Assembly: GCA_026392115.1 (NCBI GenBank)
Contig: JAPLCQ010000068.1
Span: 1 to 34,851 of the forward strand
Origin: Armatimonadota bacterium
GTDB taxonomy: Bacteria > Armatimonadota > Chthonomonadetes > Chthonomonadales > CAJBBX01
Length of the DNA: 34,851 nt
Reading direction: 5' to 3'
The translations under genes and the position numbers were made by a program. Below, piece after piece: positions 24,400 to 33,234 of the stretch; position 1 is the stretch's first letter; every line of letters begins with the position of its first letter. A model generated the notes under the pieces. It was given only the letters and a program-made list of their open reading frames with translations. It searched no databases and was not told the origin of the DNA.

Positions 24400-25736
24400 G
24401 CCGCACCAAGCCGACCCTCGCGCTCTGCGCCGCGCTGGCCCTGGCCGGAGCCGCGCCCGCCGCGCCGCCGTCCGCCCAGTGGCCCCAGTTCCGGGGGATC
24501 GACGGCGCGGGCGTCGCCGACGGCTCTCCGCTGCCCGTCACCTGGTCGAAGACCGAGAACGTCCTCTGGCGCGTCCCGGTGCCGGGCAAGGGCTGGTCGT
24601 CGCCCGTCGTCTGCGGCAACCGCGTCTTCCTCACAACGGCGATCCCAGCCGGCGACGTGGAGAAGCCCTGGGTTCCCGAGAAGATGGAGGACAACGGCAA
24701 GGGCTACCCCACCACGGCCGCGCAGCGCTGGACGCTCCTCTGCCTGGACCTGAAGAGCGGACGCAGGCTCTGGCAGCGCGAGGCCTTTGCCGCGGTGCCG
24801 GATTGGCTCACGCACCCCAAGGGCAGCCACGCGTCGGAGACGCCCGTCACCGACGGCAAGCGCATCTACGCCGTCTTCGGCAGCGTGGGTCTTTTCTGCT
24901 ACAGCATGGACGGCAAGCCGCTCTGGTCGCGCCGCTGGGGCAAGAGCCCCATGCTCTTCAACTGGGGCACCGCCATCGGGCCCGCGCTGATCGGCGGCCG
25001 CGTCTACGTGGTGAACGACAACGAGGCCAAGTCGTGGCTCCTCTGCCTCGACGCGGCCACCGGCAAGGAGCTGTGGAAGCTTGACCGCGCCGAGAAGAGC
25101 AACTGGTGCAACCCGCTCGTCTGGCGGCACGGCGACGTCGCCGAGTTGGTCACCTCCGGCTCCAAGGTGGTGCGCTCCTATGACCCGGCAGGCAAGCTCC
25201 TCTGGGAGTTGAAGGGGATGTCCTACGCCACGATCCCTTCGCCCTTCGTCTACCATGATCGGCTCTACATCGCCTCGGGTCACGCCAGCGGTCCGACGAC
25301 GCCCATCTACTGCATCAAGCCCGGCGCTTCGGGCGACATCTCGCTGAAGGCGGGTGAAACCGGCAACGCCTCGGTGCAGTGGTGCGACCCCAAGGCGGGT
25401 CCCTACGTGCCCACGCCCATCGCTTACGGCGACCACGTCTACTCGCTCCGCGACTCCGGCGTGCTCCAGTGCCACGAGGAGGCCACGGGCAAGCAGCTCT
25501 ACCGGCAGAGGCTGGCTTCGGGGATGCCGATCACGGCGTCGCCGGTGGCCGGCGACGGCAAGATCTACTGCCTGGGCGAGAAGGGCAACATGGTGGTGGT
25601 GCAGGCCGGGGCGGAGTTCAAAGTGCTCGCCCGCAACACGCTGGACGAGGACACGCTGGCCACTCCGGCCATTGCCGACGGGACGCTGCTGATCCGGACG
25701 CTTTCGGGTCTCTACCGCATCGGCGCGGCGCGCTGA
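24396..25736 (+). CDS. secreted PQQ-type (WD-like) beta-propeller protein
   Basis: The 446-residue protein starts at ATG 24396, inside the upstream stop (ATGA). After a signal peptide (ALCAALALAGAAPAA) it has repeated propeller blades with the [LIVMC]-D-x-x-[ST]-G-x-x-[LV]-W pattern, as in CLDLKSGRRLWQRE, CLDAATGKELWKLD and CHEEATGKQLYRQR. The opening WPQFRGIDGAGVADG is the common start of PQQ-binding-like repeat proteins of Planctomycetes-type bacteria. It has no quinoprotein disulfide or catalytic Asp visible, so it is probably a binding or scaffold protein rather than a dehydrogenase. Confidence 0.85.
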   Translation: MSRTKPTLALCAALALAGAAPAAPPSAQWPQFRGIDGAGVADGSPLPVTWSKTENVLWRVPVPGKGWSSPVVCGNRVFLTTAIPAGDVEKPWVPEKMEDNGKGYPTTAAQRWTLLCLDLKSGRRLWQREAFAAVPDWLTHPKGSHASETPVTDGKRIYAVFGSVGLFCYSMDGKPLWSRRWGKSPMLFNWGTAIGPALIGGRVYVVNDNEAKSWLLCLDAATGKELWKLDRAEKSNWCNPLVWRHGDVAELVTSGSKVVRSYDPAGKLLWELKGMSYATIPSPFVYHDRLYIASGHASGPTTPIYCIKPGASGDISLKAGETGNASVQWCDPKAGPYVPTPIAYGDHVYSLRDSGVLQCHEEATGKQLYRQRLASGMPITASPVAGDGKIYCLGEKGNMVVVQAGAEFKVLARNTLDEDTLATPAIADGTLLIRTLSGLYRIGAAR

Positions 25737-25742
25737 CGTGAA

Positions 25743-25776
25743 GCGGCCCGCCGGGGTGACATCGCCGGCGGGCCGC
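25743..25776. terminator. bidirectional GC hairpin between convergent genes
   Basis: GCGGCCCGCCGG (25743-25754) pairs perfectly with CCGGCGGGCCGC (25765-25776) around a 10-base loop. It lies seven bases after the stop of the + strand propeller gene and 12 bases beyond the end of the candidate small minus-strand gene. No T run follows on either side. Confidence 0.65.
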
Positions 25777-25787
25777 AGGTCCGTTGT

Positions 25788-25889
25788 TCAGTTGGCGGCG
25801 GGCGCTTGGCCCGCGTTACGTCGGATGAGGAACCGCCTCCGACGCAGGTATTTCGCGGAGGCGGTCTCGATCACCCGGCGGGGAATCAA
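25788..25889 (-). CDS. candidate small basic peptide gene (33 residues)
   Basis: On the minus strand a perfect Shine-Dalgarno (AAGGAGGT, about 25899-25906) lies upstream of TTG 25889 (about 9 bases from the core) and also of ATG 25893 (about 5 bases). The TTG frame encodes MIPRRVIETASAKYLRRRRF, then LIRRNAGQAPAAN and TGA. The ATG frame encodes a less protein-like 24-residue peptide. The strong site, the position and the hairpin just beyond support a real short transcript. The basic peptide matches nothing I recognise, and which frame is used is uncertain. The rest of the 25737-26111 gap holds only the hairpin at 25743 and no clear promoter. Confidence 0.4.
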   Translation of the reverse strand: MIPRRVIETASAKYLRRRRFLIRRNAGQAPAAN

Positions 25890-26111
25890 TCATGGGCACC
25901 TCCTTCTATGTGTAGAACGACATGATCCGACGCTGTGGCTCTTGCCGTACGCGCCTCCGAGAAGGGCGACTAGCATATTACCGACTTCCCGGGTTGACCA
26001 CCGGCCCGTCCAGCCTCAGCTACTGGTGTAGACGCATAGGCGGGCGTGATTGGTTCCTGCGCCCGCAAAATCGCCCGGTCTTTCTGGAACACCCGACCGC
26101 AGGAGCATCCC

Positions 26112-27335
26112 ATGAGCGATGAGCGAAGCCCGCGACCGTACGACGTGGACCTGGACCGGTTCTGGGCCGATGACGCCGCCTCCCATGGCCGCTGGTTCAG
26201 CGCGGACAAGCCGCAGACGCCGCTGGCCATCCGTATGCCGGCCACCTGCGTGTATGACGAGTTGGGCCTGCCCATGCCGCCGGAGGCCGGCACGGAGATC
26301 CAGGACCCCTACTTCGTGGACCGGGCCCTGCGCATCCGCTACAACGACAAGGCCGAGCGGCTCGTGGGTATGCGCTTCCTGCCCGAGGGCGACCCGCCAC
26401 CGGTCGAGCATCGTTTCCCGGGCGTGAAGGGCATCACGGACCTCTTCGAGGCCACCGTCGTCGACGTGGGCGGCACCGGCTGGGTCATGCCCTCGGTTAC
26501 GACGCCCGCCGAGCTGGAGGCCCTGCTGGATCGCGTGGAGAAGCGCGACCTGCGGGACTTCCTCTTCCCAGCGAACTGGGACGCCGACGCGAAGCGCATC
26601 CACGAGGCCACGGGCGCCGCGCCGCGCCTGGGAGGCGGCATCCGCGGGCCTGTGACGGCCGCCATGAGCATCTACGGCGTGGAGAACCTGATCTTCCTGA
26701 TCCACGATCTGCCGGAGCTGGCCGCGCGCTTCCGCGACGTGCTGGCCGACGTCATCATCCGCATGACCAGGCTCTTCTACCAGGTGAGCGGCACGCCCGA
26801 CCGGCGCGGGTTCGGCTTCAACGACGACAACTGCGCCATGCTCAGCCCCGAGCTTTACGCCGCCTTCGGACAGCCCATCCTGCGGCGCGTCTACGCCGAG
26901 TTCGCCCCCGGTCCCGACGACTGGCGCTTCCAGCACTCCGACAGCGCCATGGGCCACCTGCTGCCGCTGCTGAACGAGGTGGGAGTGAACCACGGCAACT
27001 TTGGCCCCACCCTGCGCGTGGAGGATATCCGCGCGGCCATGCCCCGCACGGTGATTCACGGGCAGATCGCGCCATGGACCTTCGCGCGCGGCGACGACGA
27101 CGAGGTCGCCGCCGAGGCCCTGCGCGACATCCGCGGCGTCGGCGCAGGCGGAGGTCTGCTCATAGCGACGGCGGGGAGCATCAACCCGGGCAGCCGCCTC
27201 AGCGGGCTCCGGGCCATCATGAGCGTGATCCAGCAGCACGGGCGGCTCGGGGGCTGGTGGTGCAGGGCATCGGGACGTGCGCGTCGAATGGTGGAAGTGC
27301 CCCGGACCCAATTGGGCGCAGGAGGAGACCCATGA
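26112..27335 (+). CDS. uroporphyrinogen-decarboxylase-like protein, second copy
   Basis: The 407-residue reading is from ATG 26112 (CAGGAGCATCCC before it). Barrel features include GVKGITDLFEATVVDVGGTG, GPVTAAMSIYGVENLIFLIH (the conserved first-half strand), GFGFNDDNCAMLSPELY, FQHSDSAMGHLLPLLNEVGV and NHGNFGPTLRVEDIRAAMP. The usual superfamily end is near IMSVIQQHGRLG; about 30 further residues of low likeness follow, perhaps an extension after loss of an earlier stop. It overlaps the next gene by ATGA. It opens the operon containing PmoA-like, Gfo/Idh/MocA and GH20-like genes. Its place suggests a link to sugar-derivative metabolism, but the reaction is unknown. Confidence 0.7.
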   Translation: MSDERSPRPYDVDLDRFWADDAASHGRWFSADKPQTPLAIRMPATCVYDELGLPMPPEAGTEIQDPYFVDRALRIRYNDKAERLVGMRFLPEGDPPPVEHRFPGVKGITDLFEATVVDVGGTGWVMPSVTTPAELEALLDRVEKRDLRDFLFPANWDADAKRIHEATGAAPRLGGGIRGPVTAAMSIYGVENLIFLIHDLPELAARFRDVLADVIIRMTRLFYQVSGTPDRRGFGFNDDNCAMLSPELYAAFGQPILRRVYAEFAPGPDDWRFQHSDSAMGHLLPLLNEVGVNHGNFGPTLRVEDIRAAMPRTVIHGQIAPWTFARGDDDEVAAEALRDIRGVGAGGGLLIATAGSINPGSRLSGLRAIMSVIQQHGRLGGWWCRASGRARRMVEVPRTQLGAGGDP

Positions 27336-28504
27336 ACCGATGGCTCACGGTTGCGCTGGCGTTGCAGACCCTGGCGGCGTGCGGCGCGGCCCGTGCCGAG
27401 GGCGCCGTTGTCGTGCCGCATACGCGCTCCGTGCGCCTCTCCGGCAAGCAGGCCGAGTGGGCGCGGCAAGGGGTGTTGGGTGTGCGGTTCGGCAAGGCGA
27501 CGGCGATCCCCGCCCAGGCCGGGACCGCCGCGGGCGGGGGGTATGAGGTCGCTTGGCTGGCCCCGGAGGGAGCGCAGGCGGCGAAGTGGCGCCTGGTGCG
27601 GCTGCCCTCCCCGACCACGCAGCTGAGCGCGGCGGCCGACCCCGCTACGGGGCAGGTGGAGCTGCGCCAGGGCGCGGAGCGGGTCCTGCGCTACAACCGC
27701 AAGACGGTGGACCCGACGCCCAGCCTCGACCGCATCTCCGAGGCCAACCGCATCTATGCACGGCCGCGCTCCGACTACATCGACCCGCTCTACGGCCCGT
27801 CCGGCGAGCCAATGACCCGCGATCTGCCCGTGGACCACCCGCACCACCGGGGCATCTACTGGGCCTGGCCCGAGACGCAGTTCGGCGTCGAGATGGGCGA
27901 CCTCCACGCCCTCCAGCGCGTCTGGGCGCGGCCCGCGGAACCTATGGCTCTCATCTCCGGGCCGGTCTTTGCCGAGGTCCGCGCCGACAGCCTCTGGATG
28001 TGGGAGGATAAGGAACCCATCGTCCGCGAGACCGCCGTCATCCGGGCATACCGCTCCGTGGGCGGCGAACGGACCATCGACCTGACGTTCAGCTTCCTCG
28101 CGCTGAAGGAGGGCGTCAGCATCGCCCGGCGCGGCACGGCGCACTACGGCGGCCTCAACCTCCGCATGAACGAGGTGGCCGACCAGAGGATCACTTTTCA
28201 CACCGACGGCCAGGGTGCCGACCCGCGCATGGCCTGGGGCGACCTGAGCGGCCGCTTCGCGGGCGCCGTCTCGCCGGCCGGCCTCACGGTGCTGCAGTGC
28301 GCAGAGAACCCCTGCTACCCCGGCGACTGGGTGCAGTACCCGGAGCTGAACTGGTTCCAGCCCACCTTCCCGGCCGCCAACATGCGCCGACCCCTCTCCA
28401 CCGAGAAGCCTCTGACGCTCCGCTTCCGGCTCTGGGTCCACCCCGGCGCCACGCCTTCCGACGAGACCCTGCGCACACTCTGGTCGGCCGCCAACCAGCG
28501 GTGA
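27332..28504 (+). CDS. PmoA-family protein (DUF6807)
   Basis: The 390-residue protein starts at ATG 27332, which overlaps the upstream stop and follows GGAGGAG. It has a signal peptide (LTVALALQTLAACGAARA), so it is exported. The diagnostic segment is YIDPLYGPSGEPMTRDLPVD followed by HPHHRGIYWAW, the conserved His-rich motif of PmoA-like proteins. Later strands (TAHYGGLNLRMNE, NPCYPGDWVQYPELNWFQP) follow the usual beta-sandwich order. PmoA-like genes are typically found next to Gfo/Idh/MocA oxidoreductases, as here. Despite the name it has no link to methane oxidation; a sugar-related periplasmic role is the likely one. Confidence 0.85.
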   Translation: MNRWLTVALALQTLAACGAARAEGAVVVPHTRSVRLSGKQAEWARQGVLGVRFGKATAIPAQAGTAAGGGYEVAWLAPEGAQAAKWRLVRLPSPTTQLSAAADPATGQVELRQGAERVLRYNRKTVDPTPSLDRISEANRIYARPRSDYIDPLYGPSGEPMTRDLPVDHPHHRGIYWAWPETQFGVEMGDLHALQRVWARPAEPMALISGPVFAEVRADSLWMWEDKEPIVRETAVIRAYRSVGGERTIDLTFSFLALKEGVSIARRGTAHYGGLNLRMNEVADQRITFHTDGQGADPRMAWGDLSGRFAGAVSPAGLTVLQCAENPCYPGDWVQYPELNWFQPTFPAANMRRPLSTEKPLTLRFRLWVHPGATPSDETLRTLWSAANQR

Positions 28505-28533
28505 CCCGGACACACACACCCAGGGAGCAGACC

Positions 28534-29889
28534 ATGAGCGAGACCGACAGCCTCACCCAGCCCAGTCGCCGCAGCCTGCTGAAGGCCGGAGCCGCCGCCG
28601 CCGCGTTCCCCTACGTCGTGCCCGCCTCGGCGCTGGGCCGCGACGGCGCCACGCCACCCAGCGAGCGCTTGATGCTGGGAGCCATCGGCGTCAACGGCAT
28701 GGGCAGCGCCAACCTGGCCGCCTGCTATGGTCAGCCCGACGTCACCGTGGCGGCCATCTGCGACGTGGACAAGTCCCGCCGCGACGCCGCCGTGGCGCGT
28801 TGCGGAGGCACGCCCAAGGCCTACAGCGACTGGCGGCAGCTCCTGGACCAGAAGGAGATCGACGCCGTCATCATTGCCACCACGCCCCATTGGCACGCCC
28901 TCATGGCCGTCGAAGCCGCGCAGGCCGGCAAGGATGTCTACCTTCAGAAGCCCATGACGCTCTACCCCGACGAGACGCTGGCCGTGCGCAACGCCATGCG
29001 CGTCCACAAGCGCGTCTGCCAGGTCGGCACGCAGATCCACGCCACCGACAACTACCGCCGCGTGGTGGAGTACGTGCGGAGCGGCAAGCTGGGCCACGTG
29101 AGCGTCGTACGGACCTTCAACGTCATGAATCAGGGTCCCGGCGGCATCGGCCACGCGCCCAAGGAGGAGCCGCCGGTCGGGCTCGACTGGGAGATGTGGC
29201 TCGGCCCTGGGCCAAAGCGCCCCTACAACCGCCTGCTCCACTCGGACGCCTACAACCACTGCTCCTTCTGGGACTATAGCGGCGGCTGGACGCCGGGCAT
29301 GGCGCCGCACATCATCGACCTGCCCATATGGGCGCTGGAGCTGGGCGCGCCGCTCCGCACCACCTGCCACGGCGGCCGATACCTGATCGATGACGACGGC
29401 GACGTGCCGGACACGCAGGAGGTCCTCTGGGACTACGGCAACGTGACCATGCACTGGACCATGAGCATGGTCAACAGCTTCGGCTTCGACTTCGGGCGGG
29501 GCGAACCCGCGCGGCGGCTGGGCATCTACATGCACGGCGTGAACGGCACCCTCTCGGCCGACTACGGCGGCTTCACGGTGACGCCCGAAGGCGCCTTCCT
29601 GGCCGACAAGGCGCCGCCCGAGGCCTCCATCCCGCCCTCGCCGGGGCAGGAGCGCGAGTGGCTTGACTGCGTGAAGTCGCGCAAGCAGCCCCTCTGCAGC
29701 CCCGAGTACCACTGGAAGGTGGACATCGCCCTGACGCTGGCCAACCTGAGCTACCGGCTGAAGCGGACCGTGCGCTTCGATGCGACGACCGAGCGGATCG
29801 TGGGCGACGCCGAGGCCGTGCGGCAGGCGCGGCCCGTCTACCGGGCGCCCTGGCGATTCCCCGCCGAGTACCTGAAGCGCAAGGCATGA
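28534..29889 (+). CDS. Tat-exported Gfo/Idh/MocA family oxidoreductase
   Basis: The 451-residue protein starts at ATG 28534 (GGGAG upstream). The twin-arginine signal is QPSRRSLLKAGAAAAAFPYV, so it is exported folded with its NAD(P). The nucleotide fold begins at LGAIGVNGMGSANLAACYG, and the substrate-side motif is VYLQKPMTLYPDE, where the usual Glu before Lys-Pro is Gln. The C-terminal GFO/IDH/MocA domain includes CSFWDYSGGWTPGMAPHIID, the usual His of the active site. It probably oxidises a sugar or sugar acid in the periplasm. It is followed without a gap (ATGA overlap) by the GH20-like gene. Confidence 0.9.
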   Translation: MSETDSLTQPSRRSLLKAGAAAAAFPYVVPASALGRDGATPPSERLMLGAIGVNGMGSANLAACYGQPDVTVAAICDVDKSRRDAAVARCGGTPKAYSDWRQLLDQKEIDAVIIATTPHWHALMAVEAAQAGKDVYLQKPMTLYPDETLAVRNAMRVHKRVCQVGTQIHATDNYRRVVEYVRSGKLGHVSVVRTFNVMNQGPGGIGHAPKEEPPVGLDWEMWLGPGPKRPYNRLLHSDAYNHCSFWDYSGGWTPGMAPHIIDLPIWALELGAPLRTTCHGGRYLIDDDGDVPDTQEVLWDYGNVTMHWTMSMVNSFGFDFGRGEPARRLGIYMHGVNGTLSADYGGFTVTPEGAFLADKAPPEASIPPSPGQEREWLDCVKSRKQPLCSPEYHWKVDIALTLANLSYRLKRTVRFDATTERIVGDAEAVRQARPVYRAPWRFPAEYLKRKA

Positions 29890-32800
29890 GGCGCCTCAAC
29901 GGGATTCTGCCGGCGCTCTGCGCGGCGCTGGGAGCGGCCGGAGCCTCTCCGAGCCCGGGCCTGAACCTGGCACCCTGGCCCAAGTCGGTGGTTCGCGCGT
30001 CGGGCTGGTTCCGCCCTGCCGGGGGCATCCTTCGTGTGACGGCGGGAGAGCAGGCGCAGGCGGCCGCCGGGGCGCTGGCCGCGGTTCTGGGCCGTAACGG
30101 CCGGGCATCGCTGCGCGTCCAGCCGGCAGCGGGGTCGCGGCAGATCCTGACGCTCGGGACGCCCTCGCCCTGGGCCGCGTCGCGCCCGTCGGCCGAGGGC
30201 GGCTACCGGCTGGAGGTGACCCCGCGCGGCGTCTCCGTCGGGGCGGCCGACGCGGCGGGCCTGCTCAACGGTTGCGCCACGCTGACGCAGCTCATAACGG
30301 CCAATAGCCGCGACGGGGCCTTGCCCTGCGTGCGCATCGAGGACCGGCCCAGCATCGCCCACCGGGGCTTTCTCGATGACATCACGCGCGGGCCCAGCCC
30401 AACGCTCGCCACGCTCCGGCGGCAGGCCGCCCTCGGCGCCTCGCTCAAGCTCAACGTCTACACCTGGTACCTCGAGCACCAGTTCGCCTACCCCGGCCTG
30501 CCGGACATCGGCCCCAGGGGCGGCTCCCTGCTCCCCGCCGAACTGCGGGAGCTGGACCGGGCGGCGTGGCTGCGGGGCGTTGAGCTGGTGGGCTGTCAGC
30601 AGTCGTTCGGCCACTTCGGGAATATCCTGACCAAGCCCGCATACAAGCCGCTGGCCGAGACGCCGGACGTCCTCAACCCATTGTTGGCGGGCTCCTACGG
30701 CCTCCTCGGCAGGATGTACGAAGCCCAGGCCCCGCTGCTGCGGTCGAAGCTGTTCAACGTCTGCTGCGACGAGACCTGGGGCCTCGGCACCGGTCCCACC
30801 AAGGAGGAGGCGGCGCGGATCGGCGTGGGCGGCATCTACGTGGGCCACGTGCGGAAGGTCCACGACCTGCTGCGGGACCGCTTCGGCAAGCGGATGATGA
30901 TGTGGGGCGACATCATCCTGCAGCACCCGGACAAGCTGGACCAGATCCCCAAGGACACGGTCATGCTCAGCTGGGGATATGACCCGCGCCCCTCGTTCGA
31001 CGAGGCCATCCTGCCCTTCGCCAGGGCGGGGTACGAGTTCTGGGTCTGCCCCGGCACCAACTGCTGGAGCCGCATTCTGCCCGACTTCGCCTCCACCGCC
31101 GTCAATGTGCAGAACTACGTCCGCGACGGCGCGAAGCATGGCGCTTCCGGCGTCCTCAACACCAACTGGCTCGACGACGGCGAGGCGCTCCTGGGCGGCA
31201 ACTGGTACGGCATCGCCTGGGGCGCCGAGTGCTCCTGGAACGCCTCGGCCACCCCGCGCGACGCCTTCGACCGGCGTCTCGGCGGCGTGCTCTTCGGCGT
31301 TCGCGACGACCGCTTCGGTCGGGCCATCCGCCGCCTGGAGACGCTGCACGCTGTGCCGGGCCTCGAGGGGCTGATGAACAGCCGCTTCTGGCGCCCCGAG
31401 GCCGGCGGCCCGATCCGCTCCGGCACGGCCCTTGCCGACCGGATCGATGCCGCGGCCCTGCCCGCCCTGCGCGACCTTCGCTCCGTGCGCCGGGCGGCCA
31501 CCATGAACCAGTGGGTGCTGGACGATCTGATCCTGCAGGTGGAGCGTGTGCAGCATCTGTCTGACCGGCGGCGGCTGCTCTCCCGAGCCGCCGAGGCCTG
31601 GCAGACGGCCCGCACGGCGCCCACCGGCTCGCCCGCCGCTCGTGATGCCCTGGCCCGATCCGGCGTGGCTCTGCAGACGCTGGAGGCTCGGCTGCGCGGC
31701 CTGCGGAGCCGCTTCGCCGCCCGCTGGCTGTCGCAGTTCCGGCCCTACTACCTCGACCGCACGCTGGCGCGCTACGACGCGGCCCTGCGGGAGGTCGCTG
31801 CCGCGCGCTCGGCCACACGGACGGCCCTTGCCGCCGCCGCATCCCGCAAGTCGACGCCCGAGCCGCCAGCCCTGCTGCCCATCGCAGCCGTGGCCATGCA
31901 GCGCTCCGCACTGGCGCCGTCGCGGGCCGAGGCGAACCCGCCCGCGCCCTGGGCCGTGCCGGGCGCCGCCAGGCGGCTGCCGATCCTCGTCGCCGCCGCC
32001 GCCAACGGGCAGGCGGGGCAGCCGCTGGCCGTCGAACTCCCCGCGGGCACGCTGCTCCATGGCCCGCTCACCTGCATCGAGGCGGCCACCGGCGCGGCGC
32101 TCCCATGCCAGGTCGATGCCGAGCAGGGACGGCGCATCCTCCGCCTCCTGGCTCCCGGCTCGCGGGCGGGCGGGGTCGAGCGGCAGTTCCACGTCTACTC
32201 GGGCGGCCCGCAACCCACGGCGACGGGCATGGCGGTACGGCGCGACGGCGCCGGGTTCATCCGTGTGGGGAACGGCAAGCTCAGACTGCGCTTCGGCGCC
32301 GAAGGGGGGCATATCTACCGCTGGTGCGTCGATGCCCTGGGCGGCCTGGACCTGACGGAGCCGGGCGACAGCGGCTGGGCGGGCTTCGCGGACATCAACG
32401 GCGTGGCGCGGATCGCCCGCAACGAGCTGACCGCGCCGATCATCGGCCCGGCCATGGCGCGCATCGTCAGCCGCGACCCGGCGGGCCTCACCAAGACGTT
32501 CGAGGTCTGGGCGGGCGCGGACTGGGTCGATTGCACGCTCACGGAGCCGACGACGTGGTTCGCGTGCTACGACGACATCCGCGTCATGGGCGCGGAGACG
32601 GCGCGGCCCGGCCGGAGCCTCTTCGAGGACGGCCACACGACCGCCCTGAAGCCCCTGAGCAACGCGCCGGGCGAGTGCCAGGAGAGCCGATCAAACGTGC
32701 GCTGGGCGGCCAAGTTCGCCCCGGGCGGCGCACTCATCGCGCTGCTCACGCCCGAAGGCCCCTCGCGCCTGACGGTGGGACCGGGCGGCGGCATGGGCGC

Positions 32801-32954
32801 GGTCGTCGCGGACTGGGGCGCCCCGTGCGAGCGATTCGTCATGGTGGGCGGCGCCTGCCCACCCGACCCGGCAGCCAAGCTGAACAGCCTGCGCGCCGCT
32901 CTCGACGCCCGCAACCCACCCCGCGTGGCGCTGGGGGAGGAGGAGGAGAGGTAG
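29886..32954 (+). CDS. secreted GH20-like (beta-hexosaminidase-type) protein with long C-terminal extension
   Basis: The 1022-residue protein starts at ATG 29886 within the upstream stop. It has a short export signal (ILPALCAALGAAGASPS). Residues 30-150 resemble the GH20 N-terminal domain (GYRLEVTPRGVSVGAADAAG). The barrel follows (HRGFLDDITRGPSP, LKLNVYTWYLEHQF), with the catalytic Asp295-Glu296 pair in NVCCDETWGLG, as in substrate-assisted hexosaminidases. Beyond about residue 600 there is a helical region, and after about 700 a beta-rich module of unclear family (FIRVGNGKLRLRFGAEGGHI). Only the barrel is clearly assigned. The last 40 residues recur as an orphan fragment at 34450-34569. Confidence 0.75.
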   Translation: MRRLNGILPALCAALGAAGASPSPGLNLAPWPKSVVRASGWFRPAGGILRVTAGEQAQAAAGALAAVLGRNGRASLRVQPAAGSRQILTLGTPSPWAASRPSAEGGYRLEVTPRGVSVGAADAAGLLNGCATLTQLITANSRDGALPCVRIEDRPSIAHRGFLDDITRGPSPTLATLRRQAALGASLKLNVYTWYLEHQFAYPGLPDIGPRGGSLLPAELRELDRAAWLRGVELVGCQQSFGHFGNILTKPAYKPLAETPDVLNPLLAGSYGLLGRMYEAQAPLLRSKLFNVCCDETWGLGTGPTKEEAARIGVGGIYVGHVRKVHDLLRDRFGKRMMMWGDIILQHPDKLDQIPKDTVMLSWGYDPRPSFDEAILPFARAGYEFWVCPGTNCWSRILPDFASTAVNVQNYVRDGAKHGASGVLNTNWLDDGEALLGGNWYGIAWGAECSWNASATPRDAFDRRLGGVLFGVRDDRFGRAIRRLETLHAVPGLEGLMNSRFWRPEAGGPIRSGTALADRIDAAALPALRDLRSVRRAATMNQWVLDDLILQVERVQHLSDRRRLLSRAAEAWQTARTAPTGSPAARDALARSGVALQTLEARLRGLRSRFAARWLSQFRPYYLDRTLARYDAALREVAAARSATRTALAAAASRKSTPEPPALLPIAAVAMQRSALAPSRAEANPPAPWAVPGAARRLPILVAAAANGQAGQPLAVELPAGTLLHGPLTCIEAATGAALPCQVDAEQGRRILRLLAPGSRAGGVERQFHVYSGGPQPTATGMAVRRDGAGFIRVGNGKLRLRFGAEGGHIYRWCVDALGGLDLTEPGDSGWAGFADINGVARIARNELTAPIIGPAMARIVSRDPAGLTKTFEVWAGADWVDCTLTEPTTWFACYDDIRVMGAETARPGRSLFEDGHTTALKPLSNAPGECQESRSNVRWAAKFAPGGALIALLTPEGPSRLTVGPGGGMGAVVADWGAPCERFVMVGGACPPDPAAKLNSLRAALDARNPPRVALGEEEER

Positions 32955-33234
32955 GATAGGGGTCCTGAACAACACCCAAGCGCCGGAGGCCGGGCCCGTG
33001 GTGGGATCACCGACACGCCGCCAACACCGCGAGACGGGTCAGCACCCTGAATCCCATGGGTACGGCATTACCCGGAGCGGCAGAGACCCCAGTGTGTGCC
33101 GTCGGTTCAAGGCCCGAGCAGATGCTAGAGCTTGCCAGCCGGGCACCAGGGAGAACGGCGGCCGGTGCCTCTCCACCGGGCTACCAATGGGGACCAAGGC
33201 GTGTGCGCGCGCTTGGCACGCCAAACCCTGACCG
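32955..33234. other. intergenic stretch without a recognised gene
   Basis: These 280 bases lie between two convergent genes. I see no convincing reading frame, tRNA or palindromic repeat of the families found elsewhere in the window. Several short GC-rich inverted repeats occur around 33140-33185 (for example GGCCGGTGCC near CACCGGGC), so some RNA structure is possible. The base composition is less GC-rich than in the glycosidase operon, and it continues into the neighbouring HEPN gene. Confidence 0.4.

Noticed and set aside
27332-28504. Methane monooxygenase subunit, from the PmoA name
   Set aside because: The protein is a soluble exported His-rich beta-sandwich of the PmoA-like/DUF6807 family, with no membrane helices.
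33090-33130. tRNA-like TTCAAGGCCCGAG segment
   Set aside because: No acceptor, D or anticodon stem can be formed around it.
32955-33234. Group II intron or structured riboswitch
   Set aside because: Short GC stems exist, but no intron domain V, boundary motif or known aptamer pattern was found.
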